Assembly: GCF_016613415.1 (NCBI RefSeq)
Contig: NZ_JACWCT010000142.1
Location: 1 to 64,000 of the forward strand
Reading direction: 5' to 3'
From: Methylobacterium ajmalii
GTDB lineage: Bacteria; Pseudomonadota; Alphaproteobacteria; Rhizobiales; Beijerinckiaceae
DNA length: 64,000 nucleotides
In this document: one piece after another, positions 47,356 through 56,763 of the stretch
Layout: each line of letters begins with the position of its first letter
Numbering within the stretch: the first letter of the stretch is position 1
Translations under genes and position numbers: made by a program
Notes under the pieces: generated by a model
Database searches by the model: none
Told to the model about the DNA's origin: nothing
What the model saw: only the letters and a program-made list of their open reading frames with translations

Positions 47356-50300
47356 ATGATCAGTCGCATCCTCGACTTCTCGGTCCACCAGCGCTGGCTC
47401 GTGGTGCTGCTGTCGCTGCTCGCCGCCGGCTTCGGTGTGTTCTCGCTGACCAAGCTGCCCATCGACGCGGTGCCGGACATCACCAACAACCAGGTGCAGA
47501 TCAACACGGTCGCGCCCTCCTACTCACCCGTCGACATCGAGAAGCAGGTCACCTACCCGGTCGAGACCGCGCTCGCTGGCATCAAGGGGCTCGAATACAC
47601 CCGCTCGCTGTCGCGCAACGGCTTCTCGCAGGTCACCGCCGTCTTCAACGAGAAGCTCGACATCTACTTCGCCCGGCAGCAGGTCGCCGAGCGCCTCAAC
47701 CAGGTCAAGAGTGACCTGCCGCCCGGGGCCGAGCCGCAGATGGGCCCGGTCTCGACTGGCCTGGGCGAGATCTACATGTGGACAGTGAACTACAAGAAAG
47801 CCGGCGAGAAAGCGCCCGTCCTCGACGGTAAGCCGGGCTGGCAATCCGACGGCAGCTACCTGACCCCGGAGGGGCAGCGCCTCACGACCGAGCTGGAGAG
47901 ATCAGCTTATCTCCGCACGATCCAGGACTGGATCATCCGCCTTCAGATCAAGACCGTCCCGGGCGTGGCCGGCGTCGACGGCATCGGCGGCTACGAGAAG
48001 CAGTACCACGTCCAGCCCGATCCCGCGAAGCTGACCGCCCTCGACCTCTCGTTCGGCGACGTCGCCCGGGCGCTCCAGGCCAACAACGCCAACCAGGGTG
48101 CGCGCTACCTGGAGGACAACGGCGAGGGCTATGTCGTGCGCGCGGCCGGACGCCTGGAGAGCATGGACGAGATCGCCAACGTCGTCGTCACCACCCGCGG
48201 CGGCGTTCCGGTGCGCATCCGCGACATCGCCGAGGTGCGGATCGGACGTGACCTGCGCACCGGCTCGGGCAGCGAGAACGGCCGGGAAGTCGTCGTCGGC
48301 ACGGCCCTGATGCTGATCGGCGAGAACAGCCGCACGGTGGCGGCGGCCGTCGACGCCAAGATGAACGAGATCCGCAAGTCGCTGCCGCCCGGGATCGAGG
48401 TGCAGACGGTCCTCAACCGGACGCTGCTGGTCGAGGCCACCATCAAGACGGTGGCCCGGAACCTCGCCGAGGGCGCGACGCTCGTCATCGTCATCCTGTT
48501 CCTGCTGCTCGGCAATATCCGAGCCGCCATCATCACGGCGCTGGTCATCCCGGTCGCCATGCTGATGACCATGACCGGCATGGTCGAGGCGAAGATCTCG
48601 GCCAACCTGATGAGCCTGGGCGCCCTCGACTTCGGCCTCATCGTCGACGGCGCCGTGATCATCGCCGAGAACTCGCTCCGGCACTTGGCGGAGAAGCAGC
48701 ACGAACTTGGGCGCAAGCTGGAGCTCGAGGAGCGGCTCGCCACGGTGCGGGCCTCGGCCGAGGAGATGATCAAGCCGTCGCTGTTCGGGCAGGCCATCAT
48801 CATCCTCGTCTACGTGCCGCTCCTCACCTTCACGGGCGTCGAGGGCAAGATGTTCGAGCCGATGGCGCTGACCGTCATCATCGCGCTGGTCGCGGCCTTC
48901 GTTCTCTCGCTCACCTTCGTGCCGGCCATGATCGCCATCGTGATCACCGGCAAGGTCACCGAGACGGACAACCTCATCATCCGGGGGTTCAAGGCGGCGT
49001 ATCGCCCGGCCCTGGCCGGGGCTGTGCGGGCCCCGATGGCGTTCATCCTAGGCTCGCTCCTGCTGCTCGCCGGGGCCGGCGTGTTGTTCACCCGGCTCGG
49101 CGCGGAGTTCATCCCGACGCTCGACGAGAAGAGCATCGCCATGAACGCGCTGCGCATCCCCTCGACCTCGCTGTCCCAGTCCCAGGCCATGCAGCTCAAG
49201 ATCGAGCAGGCGGTCTCGAAGTTCCCGCAGGTGGCCTACGTTTTCTCGAAGACGGGTACGGCCGAGGTCGCCTCCGACCCGATGCCGCAGAACTCCTCGG
49301 ACACCTTCGTGATCCTCAAACCCCAGGAGGAGTGGCCGGACCCAGAGTTGTCCAAGGCCGAGCTGCAGGAGCAGATTGAGAAAGCCGCCGGCGCCTTGGC
49401 CGGCAACGTGTTCGAGTTCTCGCAACCGATCCAGCTGCGCTTCAACGAGCTCCTGGCCGGTACCCGTGGCGACCTCGCCGTGAAGGTGTTCGGCGAGGAG
49501 TTCGAGCCGATGCTCAAGGTGGCCAACCAGATCGCGGCCATCCTGAAGGGGACGGCGGGCGCCGAGGACGTCAAGGTCGAGCAGACGCAGGGCCTGCCCT
49601 TCCTGGAGATCAGGATCAACAAGGCTGAGGCCGCGCGCTTAGGCCTCAGCACGGGGGCGATCCAGGAGGTGATCGGCGCGGCGATTGGCGGGCGGGAAGC
49701 CGGCGTGGTGTTCGAGGGCGACCGGCGCTTTCCCATCGTGGTGCGCCTGACCGACAAGGTCCGCGAGGATCGCGAGGCGCTGGAGAACCTGCCCGTCGCG
49801 CTCCCGCCCGGCCCGAACGGGCGGGCCGCCTCGGTGCTGCTGAAGCAGGTGGCGAGCTTTTCCGTCACGGAGGGGCCGAACCAGATCAGCCGCGAGAACG
49901 GCAAACGCCGCGTCGTCGTGACCGCCAACGTGCGCGGGCGCGATATCGGCTCGCTCGTGGCCGAGGCGCAGGCCAAGGTTGCGCAACAGGTGCAGCTGCC
50001 GGCCGGCTACTATGTTGCTTGGGGCGGGCAGTTCGAGAACCTCGCCTCGGCCCGGCAGCGCTTGATGATCGTGGTTCCGGTCTGCTTCTTCCTGATCTTC
50101 CTGTTGCTCTATTCGGCGCTTGGCTCACCGCGGGACGCGCTCCTGGTGTTCAGCGCGGTGCCCCTGGCGCTGACCGGCGGCATCGCGGCCTTGTGGCTGC
50201 GCGGCATGCCGTTCTCCGTCCCGGCCGCGGTGGGGTTCATCGCCCTGTCGGGCGTGGCGGTGCTCAACGGCCTCGTGATGCTGACCTTCATCAAGCAGCT

Positions 50301-50613
50301 CATCGCCGAGGGGCGGCCGAAGCGCGAGGCGATCCTGGAGGGCGCCATGACCCGATTGCGGCCCGTGGCGATGACCGCTCTGGTCGCCTCGCTCGGGTTC
50401 GTGCCGATGGCCTTGGCTACTGAGACGGGGGCTGAGGTGCAGCGGCCGCTCGCCACCGTGGTCATCGGCGGCCTGATCAGCGCGACCCTACTGACGCTTA
50501 TCGTGCTGCCGGCGCTCTACGCGCGCTTCGGCGGCAAGGAGACCCCGAAATCCTCCGTGAAGGACGCGACCAGGGATCGCGCCTATCCGCCGCTCAGGCC
50601 GGCCGCGGAGTGA
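47356..50613 (+). CDS. czcA: Heavy metal RND efflux pump CzcA
   Basis: CzcA is the proton-driven inner membrane pump that carries Zn, Co or Cd out through the envelope. The 1085-residue product is complete, with twelve transmembrane segments. The diagnostic fourth-helix motif of the HME family, DFGLIVDGAVIIAEN (residues 425-439), contains the essential acids and fits the Zn/Co/Cd type. Other family motifs include KLPIDAVPDITNNQVQINT and PVETALAGIKGLEYTRS. It needs an outer membrane partner; the nearest intact candidate is the efflux lipoprotein at 56.9 kb. Confidence 0.95.
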   Translation: MISRILDFSVHQRWLVVLLSLLAAGFGVFSLTKLPIDAVPDITNNQVQINTVAPSYSPVDIEKQVTYPVETALAGIKGLEYTRSLSRNGFSQVTAVFNEKLDIYFARQQVAERLNQVKSDLPPGAEPQMGPVSTGLGEIYMWTVNYKKAGEKAPVLDGKPGWQSDGSYLTPEGQRLTTELERSAYLRTIQDWIIRLQIKTVPGVAGVDGIGGYEKQYHVQPDPAKLTALDLSFGDVARALQANNANQGARYLEDNGEGYVVRAAGRLESMDEIANVVVTTRGGVPVRIRDIAEVRIGRDLRTGSGSENGREVVVGTALMLIGENSRTVAAAVDAKMNEIRKSLPPGIEVQTVLNRTLLVEATIKTVARNLAEGATLVIVILFLLLGNIRAAIITALVIPVAMLMTMTGMVEAKISANLMSLGALDFGLIVDGAVIIAENSLRHLAEKQHELGRKLELEERLATVRASAEEMIKPSLFGQAIIILVYVPLLTFTGVEGKMFEPMALTVIIALVAAFVLSLTFVPAMIAIVITGKVTETDNLIIRGFKAAYRPALAGAVRAPMAFILGSLLLLAGAGVLFTRLGAEFIPTLDEKSIAMNALRIPSTSLSQSQAMQLKIEQAVSKFPQVAYVFSKTGTAEVASDPMPQNSSDTFVILKPQEEWPDPELSKAELQEQIEKAAGALAGNVFEFSQPIQLRFNELLAGTRGDLAVKVFGEEFEPMLKVANQIAAILKGTAGAEDVKVEQTQGLPFLEIRINKAEAARLGLSTGAIQEVIGAAIGGREAGVVFEGDRRFPIVVRLTDKVREDREALENLPVALPPGPNGRAASVLLKQVASFSVTEGPNQISRENGKRRVVVTANVRGRDIGSLVAEAQAKVAQQVQLPAGYYVAWGGQFENLASARQRLMIVVPVCFFLIFLLLYSALGSPRDALLVFSAVPLALTGGIAALWLRGMPFSVPAAVGFIALSGVAVLNGLVMLTFIKQLIAEGRPKREAILEGAMTRLRPVAMTALVASLGFVPMALATETGAEVQRPLATVVIGGLISATLLTLIVLPALYARFGGKETPKSSVKDATRDRAYPPLRPAAE

Positions 50614-50620
50614 GGCGATC

Positions 50621-51244
50621 ATGTCCCCTCAGAAGCCCCTACGTCTTGGGCGAAGTCACAGATCCGGTCCGGACCGTGCCGCATCAGAAGGCCGGGCGGG
50701 TTCGAGAGGGATCCGCCCCATCTTCGCGATGGCACTGCTCTCGCTGGGCAGCACGGCCTTGGCGCAGGCCGCGGAGGCTCCATTTGGGTTGTCCTGGGGG
50801 CCTGTGACGACGGTGCCGAAGCCGTCTATGGCGGATCGGGAGGCCAACATCACGGCCCTGTTCTACTTTCATGGGCAGCCGCCGGCTTCCGGGCCGGACA
50901 CGCAGCAGGTCGTCCTTGAGATCTGCCGGGACGAAGGCCTGCAGCAGGTCATCTGGGTCAGCCGAGACTTCCCGGAAGCCGAACTCTCCGCACGCTACGA
51001 GCCCATCTACCAGGAAGGGGTCCGGCGCCACGGCGAACCCGTCAAGGATGGTAGACCGGAGACTGTGGTCTGGTCCGGCGGACACACGCTCCTGGCAGTT
51101 CGTTCCGTCGATGGCGGCCGCAAGCGGCTGATCATGATCGCCACCGGCGATCAGTACGAAAAATGCTCCGCGGCGCACGAAGCCGGCGCGGGCCATCCTG
51201 CCACCGTTCACACCTCCGCCTTGCACAAGGCGACGACCCCATGA
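50621..51244 (+). CDS. Secreted protein of unknown function (paralogue B)
   Basis: The ATG at 50621 has GTGAGG upstream and lies 7 bases after czcA, so it is likely the last gene of the czc operon. The product is 207 residues with a long charged N-terminus and an export signal (PIFAMALLSLGSTALAQA); an ATG at 50729 could also serve. The mature part begins EAPFGLSWGPVTTVPKPSMA and shares DREANITAL, CRDEGLQQVIW and EAELSARYEPIYQEGVRRHG with the gene at 35701-36234. Being next to czcA, a periplasmic role in metal efflux is plausible but not shown. Confidence 0.75.
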   Translation: MSPQKPLRLGRSHRSGPDRAASEGRAGSRGIRPIFAMALLSLGSTALAQAAEAPFGLSWGPVTTVPKPSMADREANITALFYFHGQPPASGPDTQQVVLEICRDEGLQQVIWVSRDFPEAELSARYEPIYQEGVRRHGEPVKDGRPETVVWSGGHTLLAVRSVDGGRKRLIMIATGDQYEKCSAAHEAGAGHPATVHTSALHKATTP

Positions 51245-51366
51245 TGCCTATGCCGCCTCGCCGAACCGGTTCGCATGCCCCGAGTTCGCAGAGGGAGGAC
51301 GATTGCCACCTCCAGAGCGCATTGCTCGTGCCAGACGGGCTGCCGGTGAGGCATCGGCCCGTTGCC

Positions 51367-51720
51367 ATGGGATTAGCCGCGCTGACGGCGATCGGGGCAG
51401 CGGCCATCTGCGTTCGGGCCGAGACGCTGGAGAGCGCTCGTGCGGGTCTACAGTGTCAATCCGCAGGCCAATACGGGCTGCGCGGGTGTGCGGGCGACCG
51501 ACGAGACCATGGCCTGGGTGCGGGCAGGCTACCGCCCGACCGTGGCCGTCCAGGCCGGCATAGGGGTTTCGTCGGCGGAAAGAACCTGGCCGGCAGGGGC
51601 TTGAAGCAGACCACACGTCCGAGTGGGGCGGCGCTCACCGTAAACCAAACCCTGTTCAACGATGTTCAGATCGGCAACAGCAGCCGGCGCGCGGAGTCAA
51701 ACGTGCTCAGCCAGTGCGAG
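51367..51720 (+). pseudogene. TolC family outer membrane protein, frameshifted N-terminal part
   Basis: A signal-like start (MGLAALTAIGAAAICVRA) leads into ETLESA. The likeness then continues in another frame: VYSVNPQANTGCAGVRATDE and WVRAGYRPTVAVQAGIGVSS, up to a stop near 51603. It returns to the first frame with TTRPSGAALTVNQTLFNDVQ and NSSRRAESNVLSQCETLR. These are consecutive parts of the TolC/NodT N-terminal repeat. Two frameshifts and the missing C-terminal two thirds make it a dead gene. Confidence 0.75.
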
Positions 51721-51920
51721 ACCCTGCGCTTCACGGAGTTACCCCGCTGTTCAACGGGCACAGGCTTATTCGATCAGGTCAAGGATCTCTGGACGGCGTG
51801 CGACCGACGGATGGCTGCCGAGGAGCAGAGCAAGGTAATGCAGGCCAAGGTCGAGAGGCTGGTCTCGGACGCCGGCGTTGAAATTTGCTCCGATAGAGCG
51901 CCCTTCTCTGCCCGACGGGA

Positions 51921-52649
51921 ATGCTGAAGGTGCAGGCTGGCAAGAGCACGACAGGCTTCTTGTATGCCAAGAGCCAAACCGATCTCATACACACTCAGGT
52001 GTCGGCCAGCCGGCAAGTCCGTGGCCAATGGCTCTCGGGGACTTTCCGCATGCTGGTCGATGCCTGTCTTCTGGATGACCCAAAATGGTATGTCCCACTT
52101 TCGGAGGCACTCGTACCAAGGCCCGGCGAATGCATTCTCGACTGTGGCCCTGGAAGCGCCTTGCGCGCATTGTATTATGCGGATCGCTTCCCAGACACCG
52201 AATTCACTGCGGTGGAGTTCAATCGGCGTCGGATCGCGAAAGCGTTCAAGCGCGCATCTAGCATGAACTTACCCAACTACAAAGCTATGACGTTCGAGGA
52301 TGCGAGAAGAACGCCGTTCAGTGCAGGTCAGTTCGACAAGGCCATGTTGGTTCTCAATTTACATGGTCTTGAACCGGAGGACAAAATCAATAACTTGCGA
52401 GAGCTTCGTCGGATCGTTCGAAGGGGCGGCATCGTCTTAGCGGCGGACATCGACCGGCCGAAGGCCTCGCGAGAAGATGTGATCTTGCGAATCACCCAGC
52501 TGCTCTATGGTGCGGAGGCGACCAGATCCCATACGTCGGGGACATGGCCGAAGTTCCTGTCGGAGGCGGGCTTCACGGGCGTGCGCCGCGTATCGGAGCA
52601 TCCCATCTGGATCGGCCGAATGGCCCTGGTCCGCAGCCGGAAGCAGTGA
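51921..52649 (+). CDS. Class I SAM-dependent methyltransferase
   Basis: The 242-residue product has motif I, ILDCGPGSALRALYYADR, followed by TEFTAVEFNRRRIAKAFK (acidic residue after strand 2) and PFSAGQFDKAMLVLNLHGLE (motif III region), then ELRRIVRRGGIVLAADID. This is the Methyltransf_11/25 pattern. The first 60 residues (KSTTGFLYAKSQTDLIHTQV) are not part of the fold and could bind substrate. Its lower GC content differs from the neighbouring metal genes and suggests separate acquisition. The substrate is unknown. Confidence 0.75.
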   Translation: MLKVQAGKSTTGFLYAKSQTDLIHTQVSASRQVRGQWLSGTFRMLVDACLLDDPKWYVPLSEALVPRPGECILDCGPGSALRALYYADRFPDTEFTAVEFNRRRIAKAFKRASSMNLPNYKAMTFEDARRTPFSAGQFDKAMLVLNLHGLEPEDKINNLRELRRIVRRGGIVLAADIDRPKASREDVILRITQLLYGAEATRSHTSGTWPKFLSEAGFTGVRRVSEHPIWIGRMALVRSRKQ

Positions 52650-52859
52650 GATCATGCAGTCGAGCAGGTGAACGCTTCAAAAGGATACCGTGCGAGTTCA
52701 ATCATGGCTGGAAGGTAGGCTCTGGTTTCGTCTGGTTGCCTCTCGCCGATGAGCCTGACTCGCATCACGCACTCGGCTGCTGCGTTCGTCGCGCAAGTTT
52801 ATCCGCTGGTCATTCAGAAAGCGCTTGTCCAGATTTGTGGGAAAGATAAGAAAAGATCG

Positions 52860-53246
52860 TCAGGAGCCCTTCAGACTCAACATCAACATGCGGTCGAATG
52901 CCTTCGTGATCGCTATATTCAGGGAATGGTCTCGGCTGACCTCGCTGGCCTTGAGCATTTCCTGCTCGAGGCTGACGGAGCTTGAGGTCGAAAGCGCGTC
53001 CCAGGCATCGGAAGCCTTGATCTTCGTTGCGCTAAATGGTGGGTCTGCTGCGTTCAGGTGGCCGCTTGCTGTCGTCGACAGGCTAGCCGTAGCCGTGCGG
53101 GCCATGACTTCGGCGAAGGGCAGGACGTCACGCGCTTTGTAATCCGGTGTATTCGCGTTGGCGACATTGCCAGCAATCATGGACTGACGGACCGCAAGGT
53201 AGCGAGCCTGCTGCGACACAAGATCAAAGAGATAGACGCCTGTCAC
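52860..53246 (-). CDS. flgB: Orphan flagellar rod protein FlgB
   Basis: FlgB is the first proximal rod protein. The GTG at 53246, with GGAG 8 bases upstream, gives 128 residues. The axial N-terminus YLAVRQSMIAGNVANANTPD with YKARDVLPFAEV is diagnostic, and the C-terminus VSLEQEMLKASEVSRDHSLN fits. It has no flagellar neighbour: flgC and fliE, its usual partners, are absent, and an IS66-type element lies about 120 bases upstream. The main flagellar region lies about 28 kb away and, within this window, holds no flgB. Confidence 0.85.
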   Translation of the reverse strand: MTGVYLFDLVSQQARYLAVRQSMIAGNVANANTPDYKARDVLPFAEVMARTATASLSTTASGHLNAADPPFSATKIKASDAWDALSTSSSVSLEQEMLKASEVSRDHSLNIAITKAFDRMLMLSLKGS

Positions 53247-53363
53247 TTCAAACTCCAATCCGCATCTCCGGGACTTCAAGGCCTATGAGTGCAGCCTTGT
53301 CCGAAGCTGGCGAAGCTTGGTGCGAGTGGCAGCCCTGGTGGAGTTTGCCGATGCGCCTTGAAG

Positions 53364-54784
53364 GTAATTACCCACGGGGTATGTCCGGGCGCGAGTTGGC
53401 GCGTGCCGCTTCGCCTCGCATCGCGTGGACCTCACCCTCTTGCGCAGGTTGGATTTCGCTGATTCCTTCGTGGGATGGGCCGCAGCGATCTTGAGCGGTT
53501 GAGCCGCGAGGAACTGATCGAGCTGGTGCTGCGGCTGCAGCGACCGGAGAAGACCTCGCGCACCTCCTCGAAGCCGCCGGCGACCGATCACAAGGACCGG
53601 CGCGAGCAATCCAGGCCCGGTGGCGCCAAGCCTGGTCACGAGGGTCACAGCCGCGTCATGACCGACGATCCCGATGCGGTGGTCGATCATCGCCCCGACC
53701 GCTGCTCGTGCTGCGGTGGCGCTCTTCACAGGGAGCTGTCGGCCGAGGTCGTCAGCCTGTCTGAGCGGATCGAGCTGCCGGAGGTCGCACCGGTGGTGAC
53801 GCAGCATCGGCGTCTTGCCGTGCACTGTCCGTCCTGCGGAGCACGGATGGTCGCGCCGGTGCCGGAGGCGGCGCGCGACACCCCGTTCGGGCCACGGCTG
53901 CATGCGGTGGCGACCTATCTCAAGACCTTCCAGGCGCTCTCCTACGAGCGGCTGCAGGCGGCGCTGTCCGACCTGTTCGGACTGAGGCTCAGCCAGGGCG
54001 GCCTGATGAACCTGCTCCGCCGTGCGCAGGGCCGCTTCCATTCCGGTCGCGAGGCCGCCGTCGCGATGCTGCGCCGTGCCGCCGTCGTTGCGTCGGACGA
54101 GACCGGCGTGGGCATCCAAGGCAGCAACGCCTACCACTGGGTCTTCCACTCGACTGACGCGGTGGTGCACACGGCCTCCCCGACGCGGGGCGCCGTCGTG
54201 GTGCGGGCGATGATGGATGGGCACCGGCCCTCGGTCTGGATCTCGGACCGCTACACCGCCCAGCAGGGCCATGCGGCCCAGCACCAGACCTGCCTCGCCC
54301 ATCTCGCCCGCGACGTCGCCTACGTCGTCGAGACCAGCGACGACCCTGTGCCCTGGCGCCTGCAACTCTGGCTGCAATCCGTGTTCGCGCTGGCCGAGCG
54401 CGTCACCGACTTGGCCACTTCGACGCGGGCCGCCAAGCGCCGAACTTTGGAGCGGCAGCTCGGCGCCATCCTCGCCGAACCAAGCCGCTGCGACCTGACG
54501 CGCGGTCTGCAGGCCAAGATCGGCCGCGCCCGCGACCAACTTCTGGTCTTCCTCGCCCATCCCGGCCAGGTCGAGCCGACCAACAACGGCTCGGAACGGC
54601 TGCTGCGCCCGACCGTCGTCCAGCGGAAGATGACCAACGGCTACCGCGCCATGTGGGCCGCCGAGGGCGAAGCCGATATCCGAACCGTCGTCGATACCGC
54701 ACGCCTCACAGGCGCCAGCCCCTTCGGCACCATCCTCAAGACCGTCGGCGCCTGAACACAGCCACTACGGGCGTGAGTAATTAC
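53364..54784. mobile_element. IS66-type element (single-gene)
   Basis: GTAATTACCCACG at 53364 and, inverted from 54784, GTAATTACTCACG form short terminal inverted repeats around one transposase gene. The unit is about 1.42 kb. I saw no target duplication in the eight bases on either side (CCTTGAAG, TGCCGTGG), so either the ends are slightly misplaced or one flank has changed. Confidence 0.65.
53475..54755 (+). CDS. IS66 family transposase (ISBst12-like, no TnpA/TnpB)
   Basis: The 426-residue product has a helical start with TSRTSSKPPATDHKDRREQS, a zinc-finger pair (CSCCGG and CPSCG), and DDE residues in ASDETGVGIQG, WISDRYTAQQGHAAQHQTCL and PTNNGSERLLRPTVVQRKMT. The IS66 helper genes tnpA and tnpB are absent, as in the ISBst12 group. 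The frame is complete. It lies between the orphan flgB and a gene for a small secreted protein. Confidence 0.88.
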   Translation: MGRSDLERLSREELIELVLRLQRPEKTSRTSSKPPATDHKDRREQSRPGGAKPGHEGHSRVMTDDPDAVVDHRPDRCSCCGGALHRELSAEVVSLSERIELPEVAPVVTQHRRLAVHCPSCGARMVAPVPEAARDTPFGPRLHAVATYLKTFQALSYERLQAALSDLFGLRLSQGGLMNLLRRAQGRFHSGREAAVAMLRRAAVVASDETGVGIQGSNAYHWVFHSTDAVVHTASPTRGAVVVRAMMDGHRPSVWISDRYTAQQGHAAQHQTCLAHLARDVAYVVETSDDPVPWRLQLWLQSVFALAERVTDLATSTRAAKRRTLERQLGAILAEPSRCDLTRGLQAKIGRARDQLLVFLAHPGQVEPTNNGSERLLRPTVVQRKMTNGYRAMWAAEGEADIRTVVDTARLTGASPFGTILKTVGA

Positions 54785-55043
54785 TGCCGTGGAGAACCTG
54801 TCCCATAGCGCGTCCCTCCATGCGGCATCAGTTGTATCACCACACAGCGGGACCAAACATCTCTAGTGAGCCGTTGCGATGCCATCGCCTCGACGGCCGA
54901 TCGTTCGTGGGAAGGTCTTGACGTAGATATTACGGTTGAGGCGCTACGGTATGCCGGGGCGCTCGAGCGGGGCTGGGCAAAAACCTGGGCCGGGGCGGGG
55001 CGCTTCGGTTGACGTTCGATGAACGCCACTTCAAGATCATGAG

Positions 55044-55412
55044 ATGAACCGAACGAGTATTCCGATCCTGAGCGTCACGTCGGCGATTGGCATTCTGTTA
55101 TCAAGTCCTGCTACGGCCGATACCGTCAAGATCGTTGGCCTTGGCGCCTCGACCTGCGCCCACTTCAATCAGGAGATAGGAGAAAATCCTGCGCTTCAGC
55201 GTGATTACTTCGCATGGGCACAGGGCTTCATGAGCGGAGCGCTTATCCGGGCTCCTCAGGGCGTGGACGAGGGACTTGATCTCACGCCTCCATCCTTTCC
55301 GCTGCAGGAGCAAGTAGATTTCCTGCGAGCCTTCTGCGCCAAAAATCAGGACCAGGACTACATGGACGCGGCGCGCGCTTTATATCGCCGCCTCCGTGGT
55401 CCAAAAACTTAG
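55044..55412 (+). CDS. Small secreted protein, unknown
   Basis: The 122-residue product has a signal peptide (PILSVTSAIGILLSSPATA) and a mature part with GLGASTCAHFNQEI, FAWAQGFMSGALIRAPQGVD and VDFLRAFCAKNQDQDYMDAA. Two Cys residues (TCAHF and FCAKN) probably form a disulfide. The G-a-x-TC...WA-GF-SG pattern recurs in small periplasmic proteins of Rhizobiales, with no known function. It stands alone between the IS66 element and the His-rich gene. Confidence 0.65.
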   Translation: MNRTSIPILSVTSAIGILLSSPATADTVKIVGLGASTCAHFNQEIGENPALQRDYFAWAQGFMSGALIRAPQGVDEGLDLTPPSFPLQEQVDFLRAFCAKNQDQDYMDAARALYRRLRGPKT

Positions 55413-55517
55413 TTTCAGCTCGCAGGTATTGGATATTTTGATGCACCGGTACCAAGCTTGTTTTTACATCGCGTACGCGGCGCGGGCAATATCTGCCGAC
55501 TTCCCGATCAGCCGTCC

Positions 55518-55760
55518 TCAGTGACGCTCTTCATGGTGCGTGCTACGTTCGTGACCTTCACGACGCTCCTCGTGGCGCCCTTCCCGGCGCTCTTGGTGGC
55601 CGCCATCGCGGTGCTCCTCCACGACGTGGGGCCCGTGTGAGCCTCCCGGCACCTGCACCCCGCCTGGATTGACGTCAATGTGCTGAGCCATGGCTGCCGC
55701 CGGTGCGAGCGTAAGCGCTGCGGTCAACAGCAAAACCGTAGGCATTTTCATTGTCATCAC
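55518..55760 (-). CDS. Small His/Glu-rich secreted protein
   Basis: The 80-residue product has a signal peptide (TVLLLTAALTLAPAAAMA) and a low-complexity mature part with HGPHVVEEHRDGGHQERR and further EGRHEERREGHERS, ending HHEERH. About a quarter of the mature residues are His and another quarter Glu, a composition suited to binding Zn, Ni or Cu in the periplasm. There is no fold likely. It lies in the metal island, so a metal buffer is plausible. Confidence 0.65.
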   Translation of the reverse strand: MMTMKMPTVLLLTAALTLAPAAAMAQHIDVNPGGVQVPGGSHGPHVVEEHRDGGHQERREGRHEERREGHERSTHHEERH

Positions 55761-56034
55761 GACCTCCCTTAGTCTTAGCCGCGAGCACTAACGCTCAAGT
55801 TCGAATTGGGATCCCGATCCTCACTGACGCCGAGCGGATATCCCGATACACTCTGGATTACGGCGAGGACCTAGCAGGCGCCTCCGTGACGTCGGCAGTC
55901 GCGACGATGCTGGGCGGCCGTGCCACGTTTTCACCGGACGCTCCCCGCTCTGCCTTGTTCCGGGGCGCTCTCATCAACACCGGCTCGGTCGCGCCGACCG
56001 TGGCGCGCATGGTCCGCTTGGGAGCGAAGCAGGG

Positions 56035-56337
56035 TCAGTGGCCCTGTCCTCCGTAACCGCCATGGCCGCCGGAGGAGCGTCTGTGACCTCCTCCATACCC
56101 AAAGCCGCGACCAGAACCTCCATGGCGGCCGTAAGAGCGTCCATGGCCCCCGGAATAGCCGGGCCGACCGAAGCCGCCGTGGCGGCTGTAGGATCCGCCG
56201 TGCCCACGGGATTGGCCATAGCCATGACCCTGAGCGGCGGCCGGGTCCGACAGCGACACGAAGCCGATACCGACCGCCAAGGCGAACAGACCGGCGGTCA
56301 GGGCCGCTCCGAAGCGAGGCGCATCTGTCATGTGCAT
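56035..56337 (-). CDS. Secreted Gly/His/Arg-rich repeat protein
   Basis: The ATG at 56337, with AGGAG upstream, gives 100 residues. After a signal (LTAGLFALAVGIGFVSLSDP, then AAA) the mature part is made of imperfect Gly-His-Gly units: GHGYGQSRGHGGSYSRHGG, FGRPGYSGGHGRSYGRHGG and GFGYGGGHRRSSGGHGG. It is similar in style to the product at 60994-61470. Metal or surface binding is an inference from composition. Confidence 0.65.
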   Translation of the reverse strand: MHMTDAPRFGAALTAGLFALAVGIGFVSLSDPAAAQGHGYGQSRGHGGSYSRHGGFGRPGYSGGHGRSYGRHGGSGRGFGYGGGHRRSSGGHGGYGGQGH

Positions 56338-56535
56338 TGTCTCCTGATGAACGGCACGGGCATCGTGTCGTCGTGTCCTCAGGCTAGGCGTGCGCCTTTG
56401 AACTGCACCTGAACGGAATGTGCGACCGCCGGACAGCTCGCGCTTGCGGCCACACCGGACGCACAGCCGCAACATGCCCGCCCAACGGATGCCACTTGCC
56501 GGCGTTAGCTCCGCGCAACACGGCAGGAGCCACGC

Positions 56536-56763
56536 ATGACGGCCGACGACCTCGACAAACGGGCTGAGCTGACGATCTGGCTTGGAGCAGGGACGGCACA
56601 GACCCGACAGGGCCGGGCGTTCGCAACCTTGCGCGAGGCGCTCTCCGCGGCTGTGGACGCGCTGCACGACTCGGAGGCGAGGCCCTGGATCGTGACCGAA
56701 GAGGGCGACATCCTCTCGCCCCACTGGATCCGGGCGAACCGCGATGTGGCGCGCCGCCATTGA
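56536..56763 (+). CDS. Small soluble protein, unknown
   Basis: The 75-residue product (MTADDLDKRAELTIWLGAGT, then FATLREALSAAVDALHDSEA and RPWIVTEEGDILSPHWIRAN) resembles small alphaproteobacterial proteins that place a helix between strands. I know no function. It has GCAGGAG upstream of the ATG and lies just before the efflux lipoprotein region. Confidence 0.6.
   Translation: MTADDLDKRAELTIWLGAGTAQTRQGRAFATLREALSAAVDALHDSEARPWIVTEEGDILSPHWIRANRDVARRH

Noticed and set aside
52860-53246. Second flagellar gene cluster in the island
   Set aside because: Only flgB is present. No other rod, hook or export gene was seen within 10 kb on either side.
54785-55043. Possible short gene between the IS66 element and the secreted protein at 55044
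   Set aside because: There are short open frames on both strands, but none has a start signal or recognisable motif.
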